Below are positions 1-6,416 of a stretch of DNA of 6,835 nt, piece after piece. The position numbers and the translations under genes were made by a program. The stretch lies in NCBI GenBank assembly GCA_947380285.1, contig CANCQD010000114.1, positions 1-6,835 of the forward strand. Reading direction: 5' to 3'. The notes under the pieces were generated by a model, which saw nothing but the letters and a program-made list of their open reading frames with translations, was not told the DNA's origin and searched no databases. The first letter of the stretch is position 1; every line of letters starts with the position of its first letter. Source of the DNA: Burkholderiaceae bacterium. Lineage in GTDB: Bacteria; Pseudomonadota; Gammaproteobacteria; Burkholderiales; Burkholderiaceae.

Positions 1-1319
1 CTAGCAGGATCTCCGCGGAAGTCCATACCCATCTTGTCTACTTCATCCAAGAGAAATAAAGGATTGCGAACGCCCACTTTAGTAAGGCTAGTCAAAATCT
101 TGCCAGGCATCGAGCCAATATAGGTACGACGGTGACCACGAATCTCGGATTCATCACGCACACCACCCAAGGCCATACGTACAAACTTACGGTTGGTTGC
201 GCGTGCAATAGATTGACCTAAGGATGTCTTACCAACACCAGGAGGGCCTACCAAACAAAGAATGGGGGCCTTAACACGATCAACGCGTTGTTGAACTGCG
301 AGGTACTCTAAGATGCGCTCTTTGACTTTATCCAAGCCGTAGTGATCTTCATCCAATACTTTTTCAGCATTAGTGAGGTCGTTGTTAATCTTGGTCTTCT
401 TCTTCCAAGGCAGATTGACTAAGGTATCAATAAAGTTACGGATAACGGTGGCCTCTGCAGACATTGGCGACATCAGCTTGAGTTTCTTCAACTCAGATTC
501 CGCTTTTTTCAACGCTTCCTTCGGCATGCGTGCGGCTTTGATGCGCTTCTCAAGTTCTTCGAGATCCGCCCCCTCTTCACCTTCGCCTAACTCTTTCTGA
601 ATCGCTTTCACTTGTTCGTTCAAGTAATACTCGCGTTGGCTCTTTTCCATCTGACGCTTAACGCGTCCACGAATACGTTTCTCGACTTGCAGAATATCGA
701 TCTCGCTCTCGAGATCAGCAAGCAAGCTCTCCAAACGCTGCACAACATCCATCATTTCGAGCAAGCGCTGCTTCTGCTCAAGTTTTACTGGCAAATGTGC
801 ACAGATGGTGTCGGCCAATCGACTTGGATCATCAATGCCGCCTAATGAGGAGAGAATCTCCTGCGGTACTTTTTTATTTAGTTTTACGTATTGGTCAAAC
901 TGCGCCATGATCGCGCGACGCAAAGCCTCAGTTTCATGTGCATCAATCGCATTAATCGGTGTTGGAGTTGCCTCGCAATTGAAGTAGCCAAGACTATCTT
1001 CTATTTGACTTACTTCTGCACGCTGCACACCCTCAACGAGCACTTTTACAGTACCGTCAGGCAATTTCAGCATCTGCAAAATATTGGCAATACAGCCAAC
1101 CTCATAGAGGTCCTCTATGACAGGCTCATCCTTAGCGGCCGTTTTTTGGGCTACTAGCAGGACATTTTTACCCGTCTCCATTGCAGCTTCAAGGGCTTTA
1201 ATTGATTTTGGGCGACCCACGAACAACGGAATCACCATATGGGGGAATACAACTACGTCCCGTAATGGGAGTAAAGGTAGTTGAATCGGTTCAGAGGGTA
1301 GTAATAAATGGCCAGGCAT
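1..1319 (-). CDS. lon: ATP-dependent protease Lon, N-terminal part (cut by window edge)
   Basis: Lon is a cytoplasmic, homo-oligomeric AAA+ serine protease that degrades misfolded proteins and short-lived regulators. I read 439 codons without interruption. The substrate-binding LON domain begins with [20 protein letters not shown] (about residues 13-32). A charged helical region with REYYLNEQ follows at 229-236, then the ATPase core with Walker [10 protein letters not shown] at 358-366 (K364) and Walker [10 protein letters not shown] ending at K429, with D425 and E426. The frame leaves the window at GDPA, as expected inside the AAA+ module. The sensor regions and the Ser-Lys protease domain lie beyond base 1. 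The ATG at 1319 is supported by GGAGG (1329-1333) nine bases upstream and by the usual short Lon N-terminus. The gene follows clpX in the same direction, but a terminator separates them and a sigma-32-like promoter lies in the gap, so separate heat-shock control is likely. Confidence 0.97.
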   Translation of the reverse strand, partial: MPGHLLLPSEPIQLPLLPLRDVVVFPHMVIPLFVGRPKSIKALEAAMETGKNVLLVAQKTAAKDEPVIEDLYEVGCIANILQMLKLPDGTVKVLVEGVQRAEVSQIEDSLGYFNCEATPTPINAIDAHETEALRRAIMAQFDQYVKLNKKVPQEILSSLGGIDDPSRLADTICAHLPVKLEQKQRLLEMMDVVQRLESLLADLESEIDILQVEKRIRGRVKRQMEKSQREYYLNEQVKAIQKELGEGEEGADLEELEKRIKAARMPKEALKKAESELKKLKLMSPMSAEATVIRNFIDTLVNLPWKKKTKINNDLTNAEKVLDEDHYGLDKVKERILEYLAVQQRVDRVKAPILCLVGPPGVGKTSLGQSIARATNRKFVRMALGGVRDESEIRGHRRTYIGSMPGKILTSLTKVGVRNPLFLLDEVDKMGMDFRGDPA

Positions 1320-1328
1320 GGGGCAAAT

Positions 1329-1333
1329 CCTCC
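1329..1333 (-). promoter_or_regulatory. Ribosome binding site of lon
   Basis: GGAGG on the minus strand, nine bases before the ATG at 1319. It is the strongest Shine-Dalgarno match among the genes here and fixes the lon start. Confidence 0.8.
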
Positions 1334-1417
1334 AAAGTAATCAAACCTCAAAAGTCTCTATTAGTAGCAATTAAATTCTTTATCCACTAAATACAGACAT
1401 TATTCATGAGTAGCATA

Positions 1418-1433
1418 CTACCTATATGGGTAG
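1418..1433. repeat. Small palindrome overlapping the lon promoter -10 element
   Basis: Five-base arms CTACC (1418-1422) and GGTAG (1429-1433) flank six bases. The symmetric site covers most of the proposed -10 element of the lon promoter (1424-1431). It could be an operator half-site pair, or simply chance: five-base arms are common. No regulator is identified. Confidence 0.3.
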
Positions 1434-1451
1434 GCTTTAGTGAAAAACAAG
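1424..1451 (-). promoter_or_regulatory. Candidate sigma-32 (heat-shock) promoter of lon
   Basis: On the minus strand, CTTGTTT (1445-1451) is followed after 13 bases by ACCCATAT (1424-1431). The known E. coli RpoH consensus is CTTGAAA, 11-16 bases, CCCCATNT. The -35 keeps the CTTG core and the -10 matches at all defined positions except the first. Transcription would start near 1417, giving a leader of roughly 100 bases. lon is a classical RpoH target in proteobacteria, which supports the reading. The -35 region abuts the T-run of the clpX terminator. TTGTTT with CATATA at 16 bases could also serve as a weak housekeeping promoter. There is no experimental evidence. Confidence 0.55.
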
Positions 1452-1454
1452 GGG

Positions 1455-1486
1455 TAAAAAGACAAAAATGGGGCAAAAATGCCCCA
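1455..1486 (-). terminator. Rho-independent terminator after clpX
   Basis: On the minus strand a perfect seven-pair stem TGGGGCA / TGCCCCA (1480-1486 and 1469-1475) closes a four-T loop and is followed by ATTTTTGTCTTTTT. It begins 24 bases after the clpX stop and should end the tig-clpP-clpX transcript before lon. The opposite strand has A-runs instead of T-runs, so it acts in one direction only. A weaker hairpin, CCTAA / TTAGG with a four-base loop followed by GTTTTT (1495-1514), lies just before it and uses the clpX stop codon as part of its stem. Confidence 0.85.
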
Positions 1487-1509
1487 AAAATAGCAAAAAC
1501 CCTAAGAAA

Positions 1510-2871
1510 TTAGGCCTTTTTGCTCAAATCCGCCTGTTCGGCATCCTGCTTATAGACCAAAAGTGGTTTTCCGCCAGCAGCAATGCTACTTTCGTCGATC
1601 ACTACTTTTTGTACGTTCTGGAGAGATGGAAGGTCATACATGACATCCATCAAAGAGCCTTCGAGAATAGATCTGAGGCCACGTGCCCCAGTTTTACGGG
1701 CAATCGCCTTTTTAGCAATTGCTGAAAGCGCTTCACGACGCACTTCAAGCTCAGAGCCTTCCATGGTAAGAAGCGCCTGATACTGCTTCACTAAAGCGTT
1801 TTTAGGCTCAGTCAGAATCTGAATTAAAGCCTCTTCATCCAATTGCGCCAAAGTAGCAACAACCGGCAAGCGTCCAATTAACTCTGGAATCAAACCAAAC
1901 TTGATCAGATCTTCCGGCTCAACCTCAATTAATAGATCACTTACGCCGCGATCATCCTTACCGGGAACGGTTGCATTAAATCCAATGCCAGTCTTAGCAG
2001 TGCGCTGCTGAATCACTTTTTCCAAACCATCAAATGCGCCGCCGCAAATAAACAAAATATTGGTTGTATCTACTTGCAAGAAATCTTGATTAGGATGTTT
2101 ACGACCACCCTGTGGCGGCACAGAAGCCATCGTGCCTTCAACTAGCTTTAATAGTGCTTGCTGAACACCCTCACCCGATACATCACGCGTAATAGATGGG
2201 TTGTCCGACTTGCGTGAAATCTTATCGATCTCATCGATATAAACAATGCCGCGTTGCGCTTTTTCTACGTTGTAATCGCAAGCTTGTAATAATTTTTGAA
2301 TAATGTTTTCAACATCCTCACCCACATAACCTGCTTCAGTGAGGGTAGTTGCATCAGCCATTACAAATGGCACATCAAGCATGCGAGCCAAGGTCTGAGC
2401 TAGCAGAGTTTTGCCTGAACCTGTAGGGCCAATCAAGAGAATATTGCTCTTTGCCAACTCCACACCATCCACCATCGCCTTGGATGGAAGCTTAGATTCT
2501 TTCTTATCTGCACTGTCTACTGGCTTACCGTCTTTATCTAATTTCTCTTTTTTAGGCTTAGGCAAATACTGTAAGCGCTTGTAATGGTTGTAGACAGCAA
2601 CAGCTAATGTTTTTTTTGCGTGCTCTTGACCAATCACATATTGATCTAAGTTCTCGCGAATGTGGTGGGGTGTTGGTAATGCATCATCGCCCTCTTCCTT
2701 AGGAAGCTTAGCGATTTCTTCTTGAATAATGTCGGTACAAAGATCAATACACTCATCGCAAATAAATACAGATGGACCAGCGATTAATTTTTTAACTTCA
2801 TGCTGGCTTTTGCCGCAAAAAGAGCAATACAGAACTTTATCTGTTGAATTAGTAGTGTTGGTATCGCTCAA
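1510..2871 (-). CDS. clpX: ATP-dependent Clp protease ATP-binding subunit ClpX
   Basis: ClpX is the hexameric AAA+ unfoldase that recognises substrates, unfolds them and feeds them into ClpP. The 453 residues show the N-terminal zinc-binding domain (C16, C19, C38, C41), Walker A GPTGSGKT at 148-155, pore loop GYVG at 181-184, Walker B with D213 and E214, the RKH pore loop at 257-259, the ClpP-docking IGF tripeptide at 296-298, a GR arginine-finger region at 333-334 and the sensor-2 GAR at 395-397. It is about 30 residues longer than E. coli ClpX, mostly through a lysine-rich insertion at about 102-136. The start codon is TTG: upstream in frame there is no ATG or GTG before a stop at 2893-2895, and the next ATG lies far inside the protein. 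The Shine-Dalgarno is weak (GAG six bases upstream). The gap to clpP is 28 bases, so the two are probably cotranscribed and translation may be coupled. Confidence 0.98.
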   Translation of the reverse strand: MSDTNTTNSTDKVLYCSFCGKSQHEVKKLIAGPSVFICDECIDLCTDIIQEEIAKLPKEEGDDALPTPHHIRENLDQYVIGQEHAKKTLAVAVYNHYKRLQYLPKPKKEKLDKDGKPVDSADKKESKLPSKAMVDGVELAKSNILLIGPTGSGKTLLAQTLARMLDVPFVMADATTLTEAGYVGEDVENIIQKLLQACDYNVEKAQRGIVYIDEIDKISRKSDNPSITRDVSGEGVQQALLKLVEGTMASVPPQGGRKHPNQDFLQVDTTNILFICGGAFDGLEKVIQQRTAKTGIGFNATVPGKDDRGVSDLLIEVEPEDLIKFGLIPELIGRLPVVATLAQLDEEALIQILTEPKNALVKQYQALLTMEGSELEVRREALSAIAKKAIARKTGARGLRSILEGSLMDVMYDLPSLQNVQKVVIDESSIAAGGKPLLVYKQDAEQADLSKKA

Positions 2872-2899
2872 AATGGGCTCAATATATTTCTGTTACGAA

Positions 2900-3529
2900 T
2901 TAAGGACGCTTCTCAATAACTTTATCAATCAAGCCGTATTCACGAGCTTGCTCTGCAGACATAAAGTTATCACGATCGGTGTCCTTGGCAATGGTTTCAA
3001 TTGTCTGACCAGTACGATCAGCCAAAATTTTGTTCAAGCGCTCACGCAAATACAAAATCTCACGAGCTTGAATCTCAATGTCAGAGGCTTGTCCACGGGC
3101 ACCGCCTAACGGCTGGTGAATCATGACGCGTGAGTTTGGCAAAGCATAGCGCTTCCCTTTTTCACCAGCACATAATAAGAATGCACCCATACTTGCAGCC
3201 ATACCCATACACAGTGTACTGACATGGGGTTTAATGAATTGCATGGTGTCATAAATAGCTAAGCCTGCAGAAACAGAGCCGCCTGGTGAGTTGATGTACA
3301 GAGAAATTTCTTTATCTGGATTTTCGCTCTCAAGAAACAATAGCTGCGCAATAACCAAATTGGCGGTTTGATCATTCACCTCGCCAACTAAAAAGACAAC
3401 ACGCTCACGTAGCAATCTAGAGTAGATATCGTAAGCACGCTCACCTCTTCCGGAGGTTTCAATCACCATTGGAACCAAGCCCAAGCCTTTTGGTTCTAGA
3501 TTTTCAGACTGAGAATGGTTGTGGATCAT
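2900..3529 (-). CDS. clpP: ATP-dependent Clp protease proteolytic subunit ClpP
   Basis: ClpP forms the two-ring, 14-subunit serine protease chamber that partners ClpX encoded immediately downstream. The 209 residues carry the full catalytic triad: S113 in [10 protein letters not shown]138 in VMIHQPLGG and D187 in DTDRDNF, with the same spacing as E. coli Ser111, His136 and Asp185 (precursor numbering). The oxyanion and substrate-strand motif [11 protein letters not shown] lies at 79-89. The first 16 or so residues align with the E. coli propeptide, and GLVPMVIE at 17-24 corresponds to the mature N-terminus, so self-processing near residue 16 is inferred. The ATG at 3529 has GAGG seven bases upstream (3537-3540). 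tig ends 42 bases before it and clpX begins 28 bases after it, with no terminator in either gap. Confidence 0.98.
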   Translation of the reverse strand: MIHNHSQSENLEPKGLGLVPMVIETSGRGERAYDIYSRLLRERVVFLVGEVNDQTANLVIAQLLFLESENPDKEISLYINSPGGSVSAGLAIYDTMQFIKPHVSTLCMGMAASMGAFLLCAGEKGKRYALPNSRVMIHQPLGGARGQASDIEIQAREILYLRERLNKILADRTGQTIETIAKDTDRDNFMSAEQAREYGLIDKVIEKRP

Positions 3530-3571
3530 TTTGAAACCTCTTGTGGGTAAATGGATGACTTATTGAACGAA

Positions 3572-4906
3572 TTAGTTTAGCTTGCTGAGCTCTTCAAAGG
3601 TAATTGCTTTATCGCTTACCTTAGCCAGGGATGTGAAATACTTGATCACATTGTCCTCAAGCACGAGATTCTCGATGTCCTTCAAGCGACTTGGATTGCT
3701 ATAGTACCAACGCACAACTTCTTTTGGATCTTCATAGGTAGCAGCCTGCTCATCAATTTCAGCTTTGATTTGATCAGCAGTGGCAGCCAAGTTTTGTTTC
3801 TTCACCAACTCGCCTAAGATCAAGCCAAGGCGAACGCGCTTAGTAGCTTGTTCTGCAAAGATCTCAGCAGGAATAGGAGCATCTTTGGCGTTTGGAACGC
3901 CGCGCTGAATTAGATCTTGGCGCGCACCTTCAGCTAAACGATCCTGCTCAGAAGTAACTAAAGATTTAGGAACATCGAGCTCGCATAGGCTGTTGAGCTT
4001 TTCCATTACTTCATTTTTCAATAAAGCAGTAATGCGACGCTTCACTTCGCGATCTAAATTCTCTTTAACTTCAGCACGCATTTTTGCAACACCTTCAGCT
4101 ACGCCCAATGACAACGCGAACGCATCATCAACAACTGGCAGATGTGGCCAATTTACAGATTTAACAGTAATAGTGAACTCGGCAGTTTTTCCGGCAACAT
4201 CTTTGCCGTGGTAATCAGCTGGGAAGCATAAAGGGAATGATTTACTCTCACCCGCCTTGAGACCTAAAGTTGCGGCTTCAAACTCAGGGAGCATACGACC
4301 TTCACCCAAAACGTATTCAAAGTTTTCTGCTTTACCGCCAGCAAACTCAACGCCATCAATCTTGCCAACAAAATCAATAACCACTTGGTCACCGCTTTGC
4401 GCTGCAGTATTAGAACCTCCGTCGCCGTGGGCACCAGCCTCACCGCGCGCATGGTAATGCACTTGCTGCTTACGCAATACATCTAGGGCACGATCAATTT
4501 CAGCATCACCAATATCTGTTGCGTACTTCGTAACTTCTGCACTGCTAAAGTCGCCAATCTTCACTTCAGGCAAAACTTCAAAGAAAGCATCAAAGACGAT
4601 CTTGTCTGCATTGAGCTCACTCTTAGGCTCAAGACGAGGCTGACCAGCTAAGGCTACACCTTCTTTTTGAGCTTGCTCATAAAAAAGTTCAGAGGCTTTA
4701 TCAAACTGGAGTTCAAAGTCCACTTGCATGCCGTGTTGTTTTTCAACGATATTCTTTGGAACCTTGCCTGGACGAAAGCCTGCCATTTTCATGGTCTTAC
4801 CAACGTGAGCCAAACGGGATTCGCGCGCTTTTGCCAAATCGGCACGAGCGAATTCCAAAGTCATTTTGCGGTCTAGTGAACCTAAATTTTCTATCTGCAC
4901 AGCCAT
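3572..4906 (-). CDS. tig: Trigger factor, ribosome-associated chaperone and peptidyl-prolyl isomerase
   Basis: Trigger factor docks at the ribosomal exit tunnel and holds nascent chains. The 444 residues (E. coli has 432) show the ribosome-binding domain with signature GFRPGKVP at 43-50, an FKBP-type isomerase domain from about 172 to 260 (GDQVVIDFVGKIDGVEFAGG near its start, GRMLPEFE and FPADYHGKDVAGK within it), and the helical C-terminal chaperone domain containing AATYEDPKEVVRWYY. The join between the N-terminal and isomerase domains carries a glycine- and alanine-rich stretch (about 154-171) roughly ten residues longer than in E. coli. The ATG at 4906 gives the standard N-terminus; the Shine-Dalgarno is modest (AAGAG, about 4913-4917). 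It lies 56 bases downstream of tRNA-Leu and heads the tig-clpP-clpX group. No convincing promoter is visible in its short leader. Confidence 0.97.
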   Translation of the reverse strand: MAVQIENLGSLDRKMTLEFARADLAKARESRLAHVGKTMKMAGFRPGKVPKNIVEKQHGMQVDFELQFDKASELFYEQAQKEGVALAGQPRLEPKSELNADKIVFDAFFEVLPEVKIGDFSSAEVTKYATDIGDAEIDRALDVLRKQQVHYHARGEAGAHGDGGSNTAAQSGDQVVIDFVGKIDGVEFAGGKAENFEYVLGEGRMLPEFEAATLGLKAGESKSFPLCFPADYHGKDVAGKTAEFTITVKSVNWPHLPVVDDAFALSLGVAEGVAKMRAEVKENLDREVKRRITALLKNEVMEKLNSLCELDVPKSLVTSEQDRLAEGARQDLIQRGVPNAKDAPIPAEIFAEQATKRVRLGLILGELVKKQNLAATADQIKAEIDEQAATYEDPKEVVRWYYSNPSRLKDIENLVLEDNVIKYFTSLAKVSDKAITFEELSKLN

Positions 4907-4934
4907 TCTCGTCTCTTAATTGAAATCTGGAAAT

Positions 4935-4947
4935 GTGAAGTCCAAGC
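4935..4947 (-). repeat. Inverted repeat enclosing tRNA-Leu, 3' (trailer) arm
   Basis: This 13-base arm lies 15 bases beyond the tRNA CCA end and 28 bases before the tig ATG. In the minus-strand RNA, GCUUGGACUUCAC can pair along its full length with the leader arm at 5069-5081, by 11 Watson-Crick pairs and two G-U pairs. See the partner entry. Confidence 0.6.
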
Positions 4948-4962
4948 CAAGTAGCAATCTTG

Positions 4963-5049
4963 TGGTGCGAGGAGGGGGACTCGAACCCCCACACCATTTC
5001 TGGCGTCAGGACCTAAACCTGGTGCGTCTACCAATTTCGCCATCCTCGC
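4963..5049 (-). tRNA. tRNA-Leu (anticodon UAG), CCA encoded
   Basis: An 87-base cloverleaf can be folded directly. It has a perfect seven-pair acceptor GCGAGGA / TCCTCGC, discriminator A and encoded CCA (4963-4965). The D arm reads GCGAAATTGGTAGACGC. The anticodon loop TTTAGGT has UAG at 5013-5015. The long variable arm CGCCA-GAAA-TGGTG marks a class II tRNA, and the T arm is GGGGG-TTCGAGT-CCCCC. It reads CUN leucine codons. The sequence is close to E. coli tRNA-Leu(UAG). One oddity is the first anticodon-stem pair (27-43), which is C against A; the other four pair. It lies between ispF and tig on the same strand, and the precursor ends could be held together by flanking inverted repeats. Confidence 0.97.
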
Positions 5050-5068
5050 GATATCCGCAAACTGCCAA

Positions 5069-5081
5069 GCCTAGACTTCAC
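5069..5081 (-). repeat. Inverted repeat enclosing tRNA-Leu, 5' (leader) arm
   Basis: Minus-strand GUGAAGUCUAGGC lies 19 bases before the first tRNA base. It matches the complement of the trailer arm (4935-4947) at 11 of 13 positions. Both exceptions become G-U wobble pairs in the RNA made from this strand, whereas in the opposite strand's RNA they would be A-C mismatches. The pairing would form a closing stem around the pre-tRNA, suggesting an RNA-level role in processing. This is inference. Confidence 0.6.
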
Positions 5082-5120
5082 TCTAAAGACCGTAATTCTA
5101 CAATGCCTAGGGTTTTAGAG
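5081..5120 (-). repeat. Ten-pair hairpin upstream of tRNA-Leu with a -10-like element in its loop
   Basis: Minus-strand CTCTAAAACC (5111-5120) pairs with GGTCTTTAGAG (5081-5091) over ten base pairs with one bulged C (5088). The 19-base loop contains TAGAAT (5095-5100), a five-of-six match to the sigma-70 -10 consensus and the best candidate for a tRNA promoter, although no good -35 lies 16-18 bases upstream of it. The hairpin begins seven bases after the ispF stop and abuts the leader arm of the tRNA-enclosing stem. No T-run follows, so it is not a typical intrinsic terminator. It may be RNA structure, an operator around the promoter, or chance. Confidence 0.4.
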
Positions 5121-5126
5121 GATCTT

Positions 5127-5630
5127 TTAGGCCTTGTAGAGCAAAGCAACGGCATGGACGGCAATGCCCTCGCCTCTGCCTAAATGGCCCAGGGATTCAT
5201 TTGTCTTAGCCTTAAGATTGACGTGACTAGGGGTCACAGCCAAATCTGAAGCAATATTGCGGACCATTTCTGGCAAAAAATCCGCCAATTTCGGCTTTTG
5301 GCAAATAATGGTGGCATCAACGTTACCAATCTGAAATCCCGCTGCCTGGATCTTTTGCAAGGCCGCTCTAAGCAAGATTCGACTGTCCATATCCTTAAAT
5401 TGAGGATCTGTATCTGGAAATAACTGCCCAATATCATTTAAACCTGCAGCGCCCAATAATGCATCTGTTAAGGCGTGCAATAAGGCATCTGCATCTGAGT
5501 GACCCAATAAACCCTTTTCAAAGGGCACATGAACTCCACCCAGAATCAATTTTCGGTCCGCTACCAATGCATGTACGTCGTAACCTTGGCCAATACGAAA
5601 TTGCGGAATATGGGGATTGCTCTGAGTCAT
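5127..5630 (-). CDS. ispF: 2-C-methyl-D-erythritol 2,4-cyclodiphosphate synthase IspF
   Basis: IspF is a trimeric, metal-dependent cytoplasmic enzyme. It cyclises CDP-methylerythritol 2-phosphate to methylerythritol 2,4-cyclodiphosphate, releasing CMP, the fifth step of the MEP isoprenoid pathway. The 167 residues include the metal ligands D18 and H20 in GQGYDVHAL and H52 in [14 protein letters not shown] (E. coli Asp8, His10, His42). They also include the flexible [12 protein letters not shown] loop at 43-54, [15 protein letters not shown], and the C-terminal signature [20 protein letters not shown]. It is slightly longer than E. coli IspF (159) because of a short N-terminal tail. The ATG at 5630 lies 10 bases after the ispD stop with only a GAG-type Shine-Dalgarno, so it is probably translated from the ispDF mRNA. 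An ATG at 5644 overlapping the ispD stop is out of frame. Confidence 0.97.
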   Translation of the reverse strand: MTQSNPHIPQFRIGQGYDVHALVADRKLILGGVHVPFEKGLLGHSDADALLHALTDALLGAAGLNDIGQLFPDTDPQFKDMDSRILLRAALQKIQAAGFQIGNVDATIICQKPKLADFLPEMVRNIASDLAVTPSHVNLKAKTNESLGHLGRGEGIAVHAVALLYKA

Positions 5631-5640
5631 ATTGGATTTC

Positions 5641-6393
5641 TCATTGTTTGGCGCGGGAACTTAACAGCAATTGCATTAACTCCCAATCGGCTGGATGGGT
5701 GACCTTAAAGTTACGAGCGGCACCTTCAATCAATAAAGGTTTAACTCCAGCTAACTCGATTGCGCTAGCTTCATCAGTAATGTCAGCCTCAAGGCGGATA
5801 GCATCCTGAAGGGCATCATGCAATTGTTTTAATCCAAACATCTGTGGCGTTTGCGCTTGCCAGAGATGCTCCCGCGGAATAGTTCTCTCTGAGTGTGGGA
5901 TGTTTCCAGCAATCACTGAATCTAGATCAGCCTGTTTTAAGGTATCAGCCAGCGGAACAGCTAGGATGCCCCCGCTATTGGACGCCTGTACTGAGTGAAT
6001 GAGTTTCTCAATTAATGCCGGGGTGATACCTGGTCTAGCTGCATCATGAACCAGTATCCAGTCATCCTCAGGAATGCCTGCCTTTAGCATTGCAGCTAGA
6101 GTATTTCGGACTGTTTCTTGTCGAGTTGGTCCACCGGTTGCTACAACATGTATATCGGCCCCAGTGTTAGCGATAGTTCCTAAGATGGGGTTCTCGATAA
6201 AGCCAGGGCTGACACCAATCCAAATAGACTGGATCAGCGGAGATCCCTTAAAGGCTTCTAGCGCATAAGAGACCATGGGTTTGCCGGCTAGCTGCTGAAA
6301 CTGCTTAGGCAACTCACCACCTAGGCGCGAGCCAGTACCTGCTGTTGGCAAAAGGGCATGGCATTTCTTAATGGAATGATTTCCAGGGTGCAT
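5641..6393 (-). CDS. ispD: 2-C-methyl-D-erythritol 4-phosphate cytidylyltransferase IspD
   Basis: IspD joins CTP and methylerythritol 4-phosphate to give CDP-methylerythritol and pyrophosphate, the third step of the MEP pathway. From the ATG at 6393 the protein has 250 residues (E. coli 236). It carries the nucleotide-binding loop [19 protein letters not shown] with R23 and K30 (E. coli Arg20 and Lys27), the VHDAARP motif, the PLADTLK region, and ITDEASAIE near the C-terminus. The start is uncertain. The frame stays open to an ATG at 6429, preceded by a good AGGGGGTG Shine-Dalgarno match, and a GTG at 6441, but both would overlap the divergent mfd start at 6417. The 6393 start gives the family-like short N-terminus but has no clear ribosome site. 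ispF follows after 10 bases, forming the usual ispDF pair. Confidence 0.95.
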   Translation of the reverse strand: MHPGNHSIKKCHALLPTAGTGSRLGGELPKQFQQLAGKPMVSYALEAFKGSPLIQSIWIGVSPGFIENPILGTIANTGADIHVVATGGPTRQETVRNTLAAMLKAGIPEDDWILVHDAARPGITPALIEKLIHSVQASNSGGILAVPLADTLKQADLDSVIAGNIPHSERTIPREHLWQAQTPQMFGLKQLHDALQDAIRLEADITDEASAIELAGVKPLLIEGAARNFKVTHPADWELMQLLLSSRAKQ

Positions 6394-6408
6394 ACCTGAT
6401 TCTATAAT
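6380..6408 (+). promoter_or_regulatory. Sigma-70 promoter of mfd
   Basis: TTTCCA (6380-6385, four of six to TTGACA), a 17-base spacer, and a perfect TATAAT (6403-6408). Transcription would begin near 6414-6417, at or within about three bases of the mfd ATG. The -35 region lies inside the ispD coding sequence. The complementary strand of the same AT-rich core reads TATAGAAT, which could act as a weaker -10 for ispD. Confidence 0.65.
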
Positions 6409-6416
6409 GAGCGCAG

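Noticed and set aside
1468..1725. Plus-strand frame beginning in the clpX terminator
   Set aside because: It starts inside the terminator stem and runs antisense to the clpX 3' end, with no Shine-Dalgarno.
2729..3109. Plus-strand open frame of 126 codons spanning the clpX/clpP junction
   Set aside because: It is antisense to two unmistakable conserved genes, has no ribosome site and no recognisable domain. It is a shadow frame.
3530..3571. Possible separate promoter for clpP in the tig-clpP gap
   Set aside because: Neither a sigma-70 nor a sigma-32 pair with acceptable spacing could be found; CTTTGAA and ATCCATTT in this area are too far apart.
5105..5132. GCCTA / TAGGC arms around the ispF stop as a terminator
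   Set aside because: Only five pairs around an 18-base loop and no T-run; it also competes with the better hairpin at 5081-5120.
4920..5183. Plus-strand open frame running across the tRNA gene
   Set aside because: It covers the tRNA in antisense plus gap and ispF sequence; part of it is the complement of the T arm. Not a gene.
5631..5643. Possible ispDF fusion broken by a frameshift
   Set aside because: Some bacteria have a fused IspDF, but here ispD ends in its normal C-terminus and ispF has its own start 10 bases later. Two intact genes are the ordinary state.
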